A stretch of 64,000 nucleotides of DNA from Ornithinibacillus sp. 4-3 (GCF_040958695.1 NZ_CP162599.1:2142001-2206000); one strand, 5' to 3'; positions 1 to 9,505 are shown, numbered from the stretch's first letter. Numbers and translations: made by a program. The notes: a model not told the origin generated them from the sequence alone.

Positions 1-108
1 GCCGCCAGCAGGACCACCCATTGCGACAAACTTCTCACGACGAAATGCTACCATTCCGTCTCCGCCATCTCCTGCTTTAGCGTATATTTTAACCTCATCT
101 AAAAACAT
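1..108 (-). CDS. obgE: GTPase ObgE, N-terminal part (runs off window)
   Basis: The 36 visible codons begin [18 protein letters not shown], the start of the glycine-rich Obg domain, and stay open to the left edge. Obg is an essential ribosome-associated GTPase linked to 50S assembly and, in B. subtilis, to stress and sporulation signalling. The G domain lies outside the window. The ATG at 106-108 follows a GGGTGA ribosome site. In B. subtilis spo0B lies between rpmA and obg; here 256 bp separate them, with no spo0B reading frame. Confidence 0.95.
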   Translation of the reverse strand, partial: MFLDEVKIYAKAGDGGDGMVAFRREKFVAMGGPAGG

Positions 109-169
109 ATTTATTTCACCCTATCTTCATTTAGGCAGATTTTGCATTCCGTCGATACATATGTTGAAA

Positions 170-198
170 ATTATAGCAGATAAATTTGATAATTTCAT
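170..198 (-). promoter_or_regulatory. candidate extended -10 promoter for obgE
   Basis: Reading leftward, TGC-TATAAT (-10 at 170-175) is an extended -10 element about 65 bp before the obgE start. The -35 region is poor. It lies after the rpmA terminator, so obgE would need its own promoter. Confidence 0.4.
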
Positions 199-316
199 GT
201 GTTCTACGAATAATTCTAACTTTACAGTAGCTATATGGAGTTCTGTTTACTATATTTACCTTCCACCAACAGAAAGCTTCTTCCTTTATACAGTAACTTA
301 TATCATTACTGCACGC

Positions 317-355
317 AAAAAAAACTCCAACCGAGTTATCCTCAGTCGGAGTTTT
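317..355 (-). terminator. intrinsic terminator after rpmA
   Basis: Arms at 325-335 and 341-351 pair over 11 bp (two wobbles) around a 5-nt loop. Eight T follow in the leftward transcript. It ends the rplU-prp-rpmA operon. Confidence 0.9.
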
Positions 356-364
356 CTATTCGAA

Positions 365-655
365 TTAAGCTTCTTGAGCTACTGGGTATACACTAACTTT
401 TTTACGGCTACGGCCATAACGTTCGAATTTTACAATACCGTCTGCCTTAGCATATAATGTATGGTCTTTACCTAATCCAACGTTCTCACCTGGATAGATT
501 GCTGTACCGCGTTGACGATAAAGAATAGATCCACCAGTTACGAATTGTCCGTCAGTTCTCTTTTGACCAAGACGTTTGGATTCAGAATCACGACCGTTTT
601 TCGTGCTACCTGCACCCTTCTTTTGAGCGAAAAATTGTAAGTCTAAACGAAGCAT
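365..655 (-). CDS. rpmA: 50S ribosomal protein L27
   Basis: This 96-aa protein is a full-length bL27, which sits near the peptidyl-transferase centre. It starts [20 protein letters not shown]. In Firmicutes the N-terminal extension ending in LQFF is removed by the Prp protease before assembly, and the cleavage motif LQFFA is intact at residues 6-10. The prp gene lies 11 bp upstream in the same operon, so substrate and protease are made together. Confidence 0.97.
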   Translation of the reverse strand: MLRLDLQFFAQKKGAGSTKNGRDSESKRLGQKRTDGQFVTGGSILYRQRGTAIYPGENVGLGKDHTLYAKADGIVKFERYGRSRKKVSVYPVAQEA

Positions 656-666
656 GTTTACACCTC

Positions 667-996
667 CTAATTTTCTTTAATTTGTATAAATTGCTTGTAT
701 TCACGTTCTATTGTCTCTAAAGAAATTATCATTGTGCGGAGTATAAGCTGAGTATTTACATGCTCTTCTTTTTCCAACTGTATCGGGAGAGTAACATGTA
801 GATATCCACCTTCTCTTCCTTGCTCAATAATAGGTTCAATTTGACACAACTCGATTATCGCATTTACTGCCCCAAAAGAAACAGCTGAAACACCTGCACA
901 AACTAAATCATATCCATATGGACCACTATTAGCGTGTCCAGAAATTTCAAATGCAGTAATATCGTTATTATTCTTAAATAATTTTACAGTAATCAT
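667..996 (-). CDS. prp: ribosomal-processing cysteine protease Prp
   Basis: The 109-aa product (YsxB in B. subtilis) is the protease that trims the L27 N-terminus. The catalytic pair is visible as H21 (SGHA) and C33 (DLVCAGVS), matching H22 and C34 of the S. aureus enzyme, with the conserved D30 before the cysteine. Its position between rplU and rpmA is the conserved one. It is 12 bp from rplU. Confidence 0.93.
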   Translation of the reverse strand: MITVKLFKNNNDITAFEISGHANSGPYGYDLVCAGVSAVSFGAVNAIIELCQIEPIIEQGREGGYLHVTLPIQLEKEEHVNTQLILRTMIISLETIEREYKQFIQIKEN

Positions 997-1007
997 CGAG
1001 TTATACC

Positions 1008-1316
1008 TTATGCGTTGATTTTTTCAACAACTAATTTAGTATAAGGCTGACGATGACCTTGTTTACGACTGTAATTTTTCTTAGGCTTGAACTTTATAAT
1101 TGTTACTTTTTTCTGACGGCCTTGTTTTTCAACTTTAGCTGTTACAGTTGCGCCTTCAACGTAAGGAACACCAACTTTAACATCATCTCCGCCAACTAGA
1201 AGAACTTTATCAAAAGTTACAGTTTCATCAGTATTTGCATCGATTTTCTCAACATAAATTTCTTGTCCTTCAACAACTTTAACTTGTTTTCCACCAGTTT
1301 CAATAATTGCGTACAT
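1008..1316 (-). CDS. rplU: 50S ribosomal protein L21
   Basis: This 102-aa bL21 begins [14 protein letters not shown], as the family does. An in-frame ATG 15 bp upstream (1331) lies inside the ribosome site. The GGAGG at about 1325-1329 with 8 bp spacing points to the ATG at 1316, so that start is used. It is the first gene of rplU-prp-rpmA and is preceded by a structured leader and a strong sigma-A promoter. Confidence 0.97.
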   Translation of the reverse strand: MYAIIETGGKQVKVVEGQEIYVEKIDANTDETVTFDKVLLVGGDDVKVGVPYVEGATVTAKVEKQGRQKKVTIIKFKPKKNYSRKQGHRQPYTKLVVEKINA

Positions 1317-1329
1317 GTCTTGCACCTCC

Positions 1330-1430
1330 ATTTACTATAGACTCGCCATGCAGGTACTCTACTATGTATGTAAAGATTTTTTCACCTGATCTGTGCGGTT
1401 GTAGCGACATGGTGCTACGATTAAACAACA
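1330..1430 (-). ncRNA. L21-type structured leader of rplU (putative)
   Basis: About 100 nt lie between the promoter and rplU. They hold a GTAGC/GCTAC hairpin (arms 1401-1405 and 1414-1418) and other short stems. Many Firmicutes have an L21 leader here that mediates autoregulation. The assignment rests on position and one clear stem, not on a covariance search. Confidence 0.5.
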
Positions 1431-1435
1431 TGAAA

Positions 1436-1464
1436 ATTCTATCACACGCCCTTTATACTGTCAA
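1436..1464 (-). promoter_or_regulatory. sigma-A promoter of rplU operon
   Basis: Leftward, a perfect TTGACA (1459-1464) is followed after exactly 17 bp by TAGAAT (1436-1441) with an upstream TGA, giving an extended -10. Confidence 0.85.
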
Positions 1465-1491
1465 GCTAATTCGCCGATATTATATTGATCG

Positions 1492-2361
1492 CTAAGGTTT
1501 TAGTTGTTTTAAATAATCTCCAATTCTTACATTAAAATTTTTATTTTCAAAGTAGGCTTTAAGATAATCCTTTTCCTCCATTGTCACTGTAGTATCTCTA
1601 CTATATACTACAGTAATCTTATGAAGTTTTTCCCGATAAAAACAGCTTGCAACTTTATGAAAAGCTGTATCTGCTGGTACTAATAAGTTATAAGTGCTTG
1701 CCGGCTTCCAACTTCGACGATATAACTGTAATAAAAATTGAATATTTTTTATAAATCTTCTTTTCCATTCTAAAACATTATCTAAAAATAAGAATAAACA
1801 TAATAAGAGAATACTAAGCGCAAACGTATATAGCCATGTATATATGAGAAAAAATAAAATAATACTACACATGGATATCAAAAGAATCATTTGCACTGCC
1901 TTTTGAAAAGGAAATATAGATGTTAGAAAGAAAAACAAAATCCTTCCACCATCTAATGGCCAAATTGGTAATAAATTAAATACGAAAATAAGTAAATTAT
2001 AGTAAAGAATTAGTTCACTAATCGTACCTTCTATCCATCCTAATTTTGTAAAAGCTGTGATCGCAAAATAAATAAAAAGATGCTGACATGGACCTGCAAT
2101 GGTTACCATAAATTCTTCTAGCATTCGCTTGTCTTCATTCGTATTCGTAATTAATACGCCACCAAAAACCCATAAAACCACTTTCTCAACCTGCCAATCG
2201 TATAATCTAGCGGCTGCATAATGTCCCATCTCGTGAATGAATACAAGGCTAAATATAATCACTAATTCCATCAGTGATCCTGTTAGAAAAGCAATGATCC
2301 CAAATATAATTAATGTAGGATGAACATAAATCGTTGGTAAATAGCTAGCGAACATCGTCAA
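1492..2361 (-). CDS. spoIVFB: stage IV sporulation protein FB, intramembrane protease
   Basis: SpoIVFB is the S2P-type (M50B) membrane metalloprotease of the forespore outer membrane that cuts pro-sigma-K. The zinc motif HEMGH is at residues 43-47, and the third ligand is D137 in PLDGGR. Both match the positions known for B. subtilis. Several hydrophobic segments surround them, and a soluble C-terminal region of about 90 aa resembles the CBS part of the family. The gene overlaps the end of spoIVFA. The start is TTG at 2361 behind GGTGA or the ATG at 2355. Confidence 0.94.
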   Translation of the reverse strand: MTMFASYLPTIYVHPTLIIFGIIAFLTGSLMELVIIFSLVFIHEMGHYAAARLYDWQVEKVVLWVFGGVLITNTNEDKRMLEEFMVTIAGPCQHLFIYFAITAFTKLGWIEGTISELILYYNLLIFVFNLLPIWPLDGGRILFFFLTSIFPFQKAVQMILLISMCSIILFFLIYTWLYTFALSILLLCLFLFLDNVLEWKRRFIKNIQFLLQLYRRSWKPASTYNLLVPADTAFHKVASCFYREKLHKITVVYSRDTTVTMEEKDYLKAYFENKNFNVRIGDYLKQLKP

Positions 2362-3109
2362 CCGGAATCACCTGAACAGGATCAATATATTGTTTATCCT
2401 TGCTAATTGAAAAATATACTGCTGTATGTTCATCATTTGGTACAAAGCTTCCAACAGATTGATTCGCTTTAACTGCTTGATATAAATGTACATCAATAGA
2501 GCTTAATGCAGAATAAGTTGATTTACTTAAATCGTGATGCTGAACGATTACAGTATTACCCGTCCCACGTTTCTTCCCTGCAAAAACAACAATCCCATCA
2601 TTCCATGCATGAACTTCCGTTTGCTCATTTGCCTCAATCATAATACCTGTACCATTCATTTGAAAGGTTTCCTTAATTTGTCCATCCATTGGTAATCCCA
2701 TAGCAGTACGTTGTAATTCATCTTCTTTATCTAAAAAATTGACTACTGGATTTCCAAATGACTCTGTGTACCATTTATGCACCTTCGCAAATGGAAAATC
2801 TTCTCGTAAAGCATTATCAGTCCAATGTCTTACAGATTCTAGTTGATAAAAATCAGTTCGTACAACAATCATGATAAAACCAAACAATACCAAAGAAATG
2901 AGTCCTTTAAGCAGTATATGGTGAATTCCTCGAAAGTTTGTTTTTTCACTGACTGTCATCTCTAAACCAGTTGGATAAGTAGAAAATCTTTCCTCATCCT
3001 GTGGCAAAACCGCTTGCATTGTAGGGAGGGCTTCCCTCTTAGCCTGTTGGATTCTTTTCTTTTTTCTCCGCATCATATCCAGTTTTATTTTCTCAACGGA
3101 TTTGTTCAT
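2345..3109 (-). CDS. spoIVFA: stage IV sporulation protein FA
   Basis: SpoIVFA anchors and holds SpoIVFB in the pro-sigma-K processing complex, with BofA. The 254-aa protein has a basic cytoplasmic N-terminus, one membrane segment (about residues 68-84) and a C-terminal M23/LytM-like region (about 150-250) with degenerate catalytic residues, as expected for this non-enzymatic member. The last 17 bp overlap spoIVFB. A sigma-E-like promoter lies just upstream. Confidence 0.93.
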   Translation of the reverse strand: MNKSVEKIKLDMMRRKKKRIQQAKREALPTMQAVLPQDEERFSTYPTGLEMTVSEKTNFRGIHHILLKGLISLVLFGFIMIVVRTDFYQLESVRHWTDNALREDFPFAKVHKWYTESFGNPVVNFLDKEDELQRTAMGLPMDGQIKETFQMNGTGIMIEANEQTEVHAWNDGIVVFAGKKRGTGNTVIVQHHDLSKSTYSALSSIDVHLYQAVKANQSVGSFVPNDEHTAVYFSISKDKQYIDPVQVIPVDDVR

Positions 3110-3140
3110 TTTGCGCTCATTCCTTCTGCTATTTTAATTA

Positions 3141-3169
3141 AGATTATGATGAGGGTTCTCTAATTATGA
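3141..3169 (-). promoter_or_regulatory. sigma-E-like promoter of spoIVFA-spoIVFB
   Basis: Leftward, TCATAAT (3163-3169, 6 of 7 to KMATATT) and CATAATCT (3141-3148, 6 of 8 to CATACAHT) are 14 bp apart. The spoIVF operon is sigma-E dependent in B. subtilis. Confidence 0.65.
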
Positions 3170-3311
3170 ATAGCTGAGGAAAAGAACAAAAAAACTGTTA
3201 TTTACTCTTTATCCTAATTCTAAAAATGGTAAAAATCACAAAATTAATCAGTTTCTATTCTCCATATGATAAAATATAAATATTATTTCTATACAGCAAG
3301 GAGAAGCTTAA

Positions 3312-4949
3312 ATGGCAATAAATACTACAAAAAAAAAGAAGCGTTCTTTTTTTCTTTTGTTATTCTTTATGCCGGCGTTGATTTCTGCAATTATTTTAGG
3401 AGTTATATTCGTTATAGGGTATGCCGATTTTGAACCGGAGGAAGAATCAATTGAACAATTAATAGAAGAGGCAGAAGCATTAGAAACTGCTGCAACGGAT
3501 ATTTCCAATTATTTTATTCTACCAAATGGAAATGGATTAATAGCCAGATCCAAAGTATTTAATGGGCTTATTTTAGAAGAAGTAGATTTTGTTACAAACA
3601 CTATTGTCCAAACAGAACAAATAGAATCAGATATATTTTTACGATTATTTTCATCCTACCAACAAGATGGCATAATACTTATTACAAAATCGGATGATAG
3701 TTTCATCCGTGCTTACTATTATGAATCTGGTAGCCCGCTTCAAAGAATAGATTTCCCTGACCTTATGGCAACTAATTATTTAGAAAATCATGTGTTTATT
3801 GATGAGGATACGATCTTTTTAGTTGGAGAAACAGAGGATAAATCCTTCGCACTTTATAGTATTAAGGATTTACATCTTGAGGAAATTGATCTTACAGAAG
3901 ATGAACGTATCGTTGACTTAGTAGATGTAAGTTCATATCGTTCTAGTGAATATGCTGAATTATTACCTGCTCTATTTCTTAATTTATATGATAAATCGAA
4001 TTTTATAATGACATTATCAGCAGATCCAGAAAAGAGAGTTATTATTAAACAAGATGGTCGTCCTACTTGGGAAATGGAAGAGGAAGCTGTTGCCACTCTT
4101 TATCCAGGAAATGATTTAAAAATAATACGAGTTTCAAACGAAAAAATCGTTCAATATGATATGAATACAAATACAGAGCTACAAGAGATTTCTACTCCAA
4201 CACCTATTTATTATCCAAAAGCATTCCGGCTAAATCCAGATTTAGCTCTTATAATTGGTAGAGAAGCTGTTAGTGAGTCCTCTGACTTAATAGGATACAT
4301 ATATGAACAATCCAGCGGGAATTTAATTGCAGATTTAACAGAAGCTTTTAAACAGAGTAATTTAACCTATGATGATAGTTTGATACCAACCCTTCAAGAT
4401 GATGTACTCTACCTTTCGTCTGAAAACATGGCTACATCTTTCAACATTGATAACTTAACAAGGAATGATTTTTTGGCTTTAGATGTAGCGGAATTAGCTT
4501 ATCAGCATTCAGCAGAAGAAATAACAGCTGAGGCGGAGAGCTTATCACAAAAAGGTTACTCTTTTTCACAGGAAAAATTACTTAACTATATTAAAGAGGA
4601 TAATTTTGCCATTACAGCTATAATCATTATTGCTATATTTGTTATAGTCCCTATTTTAATTTTGCTTTCGATTACAAGTGTTCTGAGAATACGTAAACGT
4701 AAACGAGAGAAAATTCTTGAGAATGGTGGCGTAGTCGTACAAGCAGTGATCACAGAAGTCACACAAACTGGTGTCTATATTAACAATCAGCCACAGGTTC
4801 GACTACAAGTTGAATTTGAACATGATTTGCAGACGCATAAGCATGAGGTGAAGCTAGTGACTAGCTTAGTTGCACCATTACAACCAGGGGATTATATTAA
4901 TTTACTTTTCGATCCTTATACTGGAAAAGTATATAAATGGAACGAGTAG
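3312..4949 (+). CDS. two-pass membrane protein of unknown function with DUF3592-like tail
   Basis: I do not recognise this 545-aa protein. Residues 13-35 form an N-terminal membrane segment after a KKKKR stretch. A large, acidic, probably extracytoplasmic region (40-430) follows, with periodic beta-rich blocks that could be propeller-like. A second membrane segment (about 436-460) precedes RKRKR. The cytoplasmic tail (470-545) reads like the small beta domain of DUF3592 proteins, ending LFDPYTGKVYKWNE. The ATG follows AAGGAGAA at 8 bp. The gene interrupts the usual spoIVFA-minD order on the opposite strand and has its own terminator. Confidence 0.8.
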   Translation: MAINTTKKKKRSFFLLLFFMPALISAIILGVIFVIGYADFEPEEESIEQLIEEAEALETAATDISNYFILPNGNGLIARSKVFNGLILEEVDFVTNTIVQTEQIESDIFLRLFSSYQQDGIILITKSDDSFIRAYYYESGSPLQRIDFPDLMATNYLENHVFIDEDTIFLVGETEDKSFALYSIKDLHLEEIDLTEDERIVDLVDVSSYRSSEYAELLPALFLNLYDKSNFIMTLSADPEKRVIIKQDGRPTWEMEEEAVATLYPGNDLKIIRVSNEKIVQYDMNTNTELQEISTPTPIYYPKAFRLNPDLALIIGREAVSESSDLIGYIYEQSSGNLIADLTEAFKQSNLTYDDSLIPTLQDDVLYLSSENMATSFNIDNLTRNDFLALDVAELAYQHSAEEITAEAESLSQKGYSFSQEKLLNYIKEDNFAITAIIIIAIFVIVPILILLSITSVLRIRKRKREKILENGGVVVQAVITEVTQTGVYINNQPQVRLQVEFEHDLQTHKHEVKLVTSLVAPLQPGDYINLLFDPYTGKVYKWNE

Positions 4950-4959
4950 CTATATAAAT

Positions 4960-5002
4960 AAAAGGGATTATTGGAAAATTATATTCTCCAACAATCCCTT
5001 TT
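4960..5002. terminator. bidirectional terminator
   Basis: AAAAGGGATTATTGGA pairs with TCCAACAATCCCTTTT, with A and T runs at both ends. It serves the convergent genes ending at 4949 (+) and 5017 (-). Confidence 0.9.
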
Positions 5003-5016
5003 CTATGTTCATTCCA

Positions 5017-5814
5017 TTACTTTTTTTTACGGAAGAAACTTTTTACTTTTTGGAATAGTCCTGCTTCATCTTCTAATGATTGTAACGGTACTGCTTCACC
5101 TAAAATTCTTCTAGCAATATTACGATACGCAATAGATGATTTCGTTTTCGGATGAAAAGCAACTGGTTCTCCACTATTAGAAGCTTTAATTACTTCATCA
5201 TCATCTGCTACAATGCCGATTAAATCAATAGATAGAATTTGTAAGATATCATCAATATCAATCATATCTCCAGATTTCAACATATGATTTCGAATACGAT
5301 TAATGACTAAACGTGGACGACCAATTTCTTCATTTTCCAATAACCCGATAATTCGATCAGCATCTCGAACACTGGATTTTTCCGGAGTTGTTACAACAAT
5401 TGCTTCATCTGCTCCTGCAACTGCGCTTTGAAATCCTTGCTCAATTCCGGCAGGACAATCAATTAATATGTAATCATAATCCTGTTTTAATTCAGCAACA
5501 ATTTCTTTCATTCCTTCAGCAGTTACAGCAGTCTTATCACTTGTTTGGGCTGCTGGCAGTAAAGAAAGATCATTAAATCTTTTATCTTGAATTAATGCCT
5601 GCTTTAATTTACAACGCTTTTCAATGACATCAACGAGATCAAAAATAATACGGTTTTCTAAACCCATCACAACATCTAAATTTCGTAAACCAATATCTGT
5701 ATCGATCAAACATACTTTTTTACCCATCAACGCTAATGATGTACCTAGGTTTGCAGTAGTTGTTGTTTTACCAACCCCGCCTTTTCCAGACGTAATGACA
5801 ATTGCCTCACCCAT
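5017..5814 (-). CDS. minD: septum-site determining ATPase MinD
   Basis: MinD is the membrane-binding ATPase that recruits MinC to keep the division septum away from the poles. The deviant Walker A GKGGVGKTT is at residues 10-18. The C-terminal amphipathic membrane-targeting helix FQKVKSFFRKKK is intact. At 265 aa it matches the family length. It overlaps minC by 8 bp in the minCD operon. Confidence 0.97.
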   Translation of the reverse strand: MGEAIVITSGKGGVGKTTTTANLGTSLALMGKKVCLIDTDIGLRNLDVVMGLENRIIFDLVDVIEKRCKLKQALIQDKRFNDLSLLPAAQTSDKTAVTAEGMKEIVAELKQDYDYILIDCPAGIEQGFQSAVAGADEAIVVTTPEKSSVRDADRIIGLLENEEIGRPRLVINRIRNHMLKSGDMIDIDDILQILSIDLIGIVADDDEVIKASNSGEPVAFHPKTKSSIAYRNIARRILGEAVPLQSLEDEAGLFQKVKSFFRKKK

Positions 5815-6493
5815 TTAACATTCTCCTTTCGAACCCACATAAATCTTTCCGCTTATAAGTGAGTACTTGTAAACGATCAATCATTATTTTATCTTCTTCC
5901 TCATCGATATAACCGCATTCCATATAAACACCTGCAGATTCATAATCTGGTGCTCGACTAATATATTCAGCAATCCGTAGCTGTGTTGGCTTCATATGTG
6001 CTGCCATAATCACTGCCCGCTGATCACCTTGAGCACCAGCATGGGCTACGCCATGAAGATTCCCAAGTACAAATATATTACCAGAAGCTACTACTCTACC
6101 ACCTGGATTCACATCGCCAATCAATAATAAATCTCCAGTAACTTCAAGCACTTGCCCAGAACGAATTAATCGATTTACAGCTTTAATTTCGTTTGCTTCC
6201 CACCATTTAATTGCATCTTCGCGTAGAATCACATTAGATTCAAATGAATGAATAAAAAATCTATTTTTCTCCTCAAGTGAATACTTCAGTAATTCTTTCT
6301 TTTTATCATCTAAATAGCGGTTTCCTAATTGAACCGTCACTGATACAGCTGGCTCGCCTATTTTGGGGTTTAGTGCAACTAGCTTTTCATTTAACTCTTC
6401 TAAGGCTTCATCAAATCCACAAGAGTCATCAATGAATAAATTTAGCCCGTCACGAGTTCCTTTGATAATTATCAATTGTTTTTGATCAGCCAT
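5807..6493 (-). CDS. minC: septum-site determining protein MinC
   Basis: MinC inhibits FtsZ assembly in complex with MinD. The 228-aa protein has an N-terminal MinC_N region and a C-terminal right-handed beta-helix (about 105-210) with the glycine-rich GNIFVLGNLHGVAHAGA. It follows mreBCD, as in B. subtilis. Confidence 0.96.
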   Translation of the reverse strand: MADQKQLIIIKGTRDGLNLFIDDSCGFDEALEELNEKLVALNPKIGEPAVSVTVQLGNRYLDDKKKELLKYSLEEKNRFFIHSFESNVILREDAIKWWEANEIKAVNRLIRSGQVLEVTGDLLLIGDVNPGGRVVASGNIFVLGNLHGVAHAGAQGDQRAVIMAAHMKPTQLRIAEYISRAPDYESAGVYMECGYIDEEEDKIMIDRLQVLTYKRKDLCGFERRMLNG

Positions 6494-6537
6494 GAATGTT
6501 CACCTCAAGTATGATGTAACAGCATTTTAGTCTTTTG

Positions 6538-7077
6538 CTAAAATGCATTATGATCCTGCAGTTGCTCTTTACTCCATTTCAGTAGTACTTTTCGTGCGAA
6601 TGGATACAGGATAAGTAGAAAAGCAATATTTGCAGTAACAGTTGGTAATAAACGATAAAGCAGATAATCTGTCCACATTAAATGTGCAATTCCAATAACA
6701 GAATAGATTAAATAAATTCCTATATCTACTAAAATCATTCCAAAGATACCTAAGATTACTGTTACATAAAAATTATTTAAAACGAGTTTTCTTATCTCGT
6801 GAACTAAGTAAATGACAAAGGCATAAGTAAACATATATATACCTAAAACACCAGTATAGACGAGATCAATAAGTAAACCAAAGATAATCGCATATAGGAT
6901 AGCATATCCAGTATTTTCACGGTCATAAAAAATAGCGATAAAAAACAGTAAAATAAATACCCAATGAGGAATGATGAACAAACTACCTGTCACAATACTA
7001 GTAGGAAGCAAATCTAGTGCAACCCCCTCTAGTACTGTAAGAAGAAATAGAATGAGAGGTAACAATAATCGCTTCAT
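6538..7077 (-). CDS. mreD: rod shape-determining protein MreD
   Basis: This 179-aa protein is almost all hydrophobic, with about five or six membrane segments, the normal form of MreD. It is part of the MreBCD elongasome that guides lateral cell-wall synthesis. It begins 2 bp after mreC. Its ribosome site is the GAGGA inside the acidic C-terminal codons of mreC, which suggests translational coupling. Confidence 0.93.
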   Translation of the reverse strand: MKRLLLPLILFLLTVLEGVALDLLPTSIVTGSLFIIPHWVFILLFFIAIFYDRENTGYAILYAIIFGLLIDLVYTGVLGIYMFTYAFVIYLVHEIRKLVLNNFYVTVILGIFGMILVDIGIYLIYSVIGIAHLMWTDYLLYRLLPTVTANIAFLLILYPFARKVLLKWSKEQLQDHNAF

Positions 7078-7079
7078 TG

Positions 7080-7961
7080 TTATTCTTCATCCTCCTCTTC
7101 TTCTTCATCTTGTAAATTTTCATATGATAGTAAAGGATCCACTACAATAACGTTATTAACATCATACATGTCAGCGGCAGGAGTTACTAAAGCTGTACTT
7201 GTTAAACCATATGCATCAGGCATCACGTCTTCAACCTGACCAATTAGTAATCCTTCTGGAAATACTCCACCTTTACCAGAAGACATCACAAGATCCCCTT
7301 TTTCAATATTTTGTTCAGATTCCTCAATGATTTTAAATAATAATACTTTTCTTTCCTCATCGTATTCTTCAATTAAACCAAATACATCATTACCTTCTTC
7401 ACGTGAAATGGTTGCAGAAATTCGATTAAATTGATCGAAGCCTGAAAGTAATTGCACAGTAGAAGTTGACTTTGATGCTACTTGAATTTTACCAACCATA
7501 CCATCCATTGTCATCACAGCCATATTAGGCTTGATTCCATGTTTCGTCCCCTTATCAATTGTAACCTGCTCAATCCATCTTTCTGGTGAACGAGAGATTA
7601 CTGTTGCTTGAATAGGGTTATAATCTCTGAGTGATTCTGTTTTATCTAATGTTCTTCTAAGCTCTTCATTTTCTTTTTCTAGCTCTTGAATCTGATATAT
7701 AAATGTATCAGACTGCGCTAATTGTTCTTTCAATTCTCTATTTTCATCTCTTGCATCTTTTAACTCTTTAAAACCAGTTACTTGATTACGAATAAAATTT
7801 ACTGGGGTATGGATAATATCTTGAACCCAGCCAACCGCATCTAACACAAATCTTTCTGGTGCTGTTACTTGATCTCGACTTTTCAAAGAAAAACCGATAA
7901 GAGCAACAAGTACAAAAATCCCAATTAATAAAATAAATAATTTTTTATTACGAAAAAACAA
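7080..7961 (-). CDS. mreC: rod shape-determining protein MreC
   Basis: MreC is the bitopic scaffold linking MreB filaments to the outer wall-synthesis machinery. The 293-aa protein has a membrane segment at 8-26, a coiled coil (about 65-110) and the paired beta-barrel domain (115-275). It ends in a very acidic tail of D and E. The start is TTG at 7961 behind AGGTG. Confidence 0.96.
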   Translation of the reverse strand: MFFRNKKLFILLIGIFVLVALIGFSLKSRDQVTAPERFVLDAVGWVQDIIHTPVNFIRNQVTGFKELKDARDENRELKEQLAQSDTFIYQIQELEKENEELRRTLDKTESLRDYNPIQATVISRSPERWIEQVTIDKGTKHGIKPNMAVMTMDGMVGKIQVASKSTSTVQLLSGFDQFNRISATISREEGNDVFGLIEEYDEERKVLLFKIIEESEQNIEKGDLVMSSGKGGVFPEGLLIGQVEDVMPDAYGLTSTALVTPAADMYDVNNVIVVDPLLSYENLQDEEEEEDEE

Positions 7962-7976
7962 TGTTTACACCTGCTT

Positions 7977-9017
7977 CTATTCTACAAATTGACGAGAAGA
8001 GACATCTGGACTTGTTTTGAAATGCTTCATGTAGTCCAGAGCCTTTCCTGTTCCAATTGCAACACATTCTAATGGATCTTCTGCTAAAAATACTGGGATT
8101 TTCGTTTCGTCACTAATTACATGATCTAAATTCTCTAGCATTGCTCCACCACCAGCAAGCACAATACCACGATCAATAATATCTGCAGATAACTCTGGAG
8201 GTGTTTTTTCTAATGTTGTTTTCACAGCTTCTATAATATCTTCGATTGCTGGTTTTAATGATTCAGCAATTTCTTCTGCTGTAATGGTAATTGTTTTTGG
8301 TAAACCTGTAAGCAAATCACGTCCACGGATTTCCATTTCTTTATTCTCTTCAACCTTACCAGCACAACCAATATCCATTTTGATAGATTCAGCAGATCTT
8401 TCACCAATCATTAGCTTATAATGTTTTCTAATGAATTGAGCAATTGCTTCATCCATATTATCGCCAGCTGTACGGATAGACTGACTCGTAACAATACCAC
8501 CTAGGGAAACAACCGCTACCTCTGTTGTTCCACCACCAATATCTACAATCATACTACCAGTAGGCTCCCATACGGGTAATCCTGCTCCGATTGCCGCCGC
8601 AAAAGGCTCTGCAATAGTAAAAGCTTCTTTTGCACCCGCTTGTTTTGTTGCATCAATCACTGCTCGTTCCTCTACTTTAGTTATTCCAGAAGGCACACAA
8701 ATAATCACGCTCGGCTTACTTGCAAATAACGAACGTTTGCGCATCGCTTTTTTCATATAATAACGCATCATGATAGCAGTTGTATCGTAATCAGCTATCA
8801 CACCGTCTTTCATTGGGCGTACTACAGAAATATTTCCAGGTGTTCTACCGATCATATTTCGAGCTGCATTACCAACAGCCTCTACTTCCCCAGTTTGAAT
8901 ATTCTTAGCGATAACAGATGGCTCTCTTACAATAATTCCTTTTCCTTTTACATAAACAAGTGTATTTGCTGTACCTAAATCTATACCTAAATCTTGCGAC
9001 CAATTTAATAAACCCAA
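7977..9017 (-). CDS. mreB: rod shape-determining protein MreB
   Basis: MreB is the bacterial actin that orients side-wall growth. The 346-aa protein has the actin phosphate-1 loop [19 protein letters not shown] near its start, the phosphate-2 motif DIGGGTTE, and the adenosine region [14 protein letters not shown]. The start is TTG at 9017, preceded by AGGAAG at suitable spacing. No ATG is available before the conserved region. The upstream interval contains a MITE-like repeat. Confidence 0.97.
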   Translation of the reverse strand: MGLLNWSQDLGIDLGTANTLVYVKGKGIIVREPSVIAKNIQTGEVEAVGNAARNMIGRTPGNISVVRPMKDGVIADYDTTAIMMRYYMKKAMRKRSLFASKPSVIICVPSGITKVEERAVIDATKQAGAKEAFTIAEPFAAAIGAGLPVWEPTGSMIVDIGGGTTEVAVVSLGGIVTSQSIRTAGDNMDEAIAQFIRKHYKLMIGERSAESIKMDIGCAGKVEENKEMEIRGRDLLTGLPKTITITAEEIAESLKPAIEDIIEAVKTTLEKTPPELSADIIDRGIVLAGGGAMLENLDHVISDETKIPVFLAEDPLECVAIGTGKALDYMKHFKTSPDVSSRQFVE

Positions 9018-9121
9018 AAAAATCTTCCTTTCTCAACAGCTGCATTCTTTTTAAAATTCCATATGTACAGTCGAGTAAATCTAAATACTCGTTACAATTT
9101 TTAGCATTATCTATTAGTACG

Positions 9122-9430
9122 TGTTCAAAAATCCAGTAAAAAGGACCGTCATCGGTTAAGTACGCAACGTCACGAGAGCAACACCGATACTAGCACATCG
9201 TGTGCGTCGAAAGTTCAAGGCAGCGCAGCCTAGAGTAGCAGAATGTATTGTTTTGATACATGAGCAGACGCTCTTGCACGCAGAAAAAGTGCTTTTCTTT
9301 TTCAAGGAACGGAAAAGCAAGCTAACGACTTGCGCGTGTTGTGATGACTTCGACGTTCGACACAGGACGTGTCGGAACTTAGTCGAAGTTCCCCTGCTTG
9401 ATGTGTCATTTTTGGTGGACTTTTTGAACA
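9122..9430 (+). repeat. MITE-like dispersed repeat, copy 1 (309 bp)
   Basis: The ends are inverted repeats, TGTTCAAAAA at 9122-9131 and TTTTTGAACA at 9421-9430. The interior is a chain of short hairpins, including GCACA-TCG-TGTGC and CGACA-CAGGA-CGTGTCG. Much of the sequence recurs in inverse orientation at 23562-23820. It has no transposase and no credible coding frame. This copy has roughly 50 bp more interior than copy 2, including a TGTATTG/CAAAACAA-type stem. TATTAGTA occurs on both sides. Confidence 0.85.
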
Positions 9431-9505
9431 TCCTCTATTAGTATATTAATTCACTTTTTGACATAACATCAATTAATATTTTCCTAGTTTTTCTTATGTA
9501 ACTCA

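Noticed and set aside
9156..9441. ORFs of 79 and 91 codons on both strands upstream of mreB
   Set aside because: They lie wholly in the MITE-like repeat, have unusual composition and no ribosome site.
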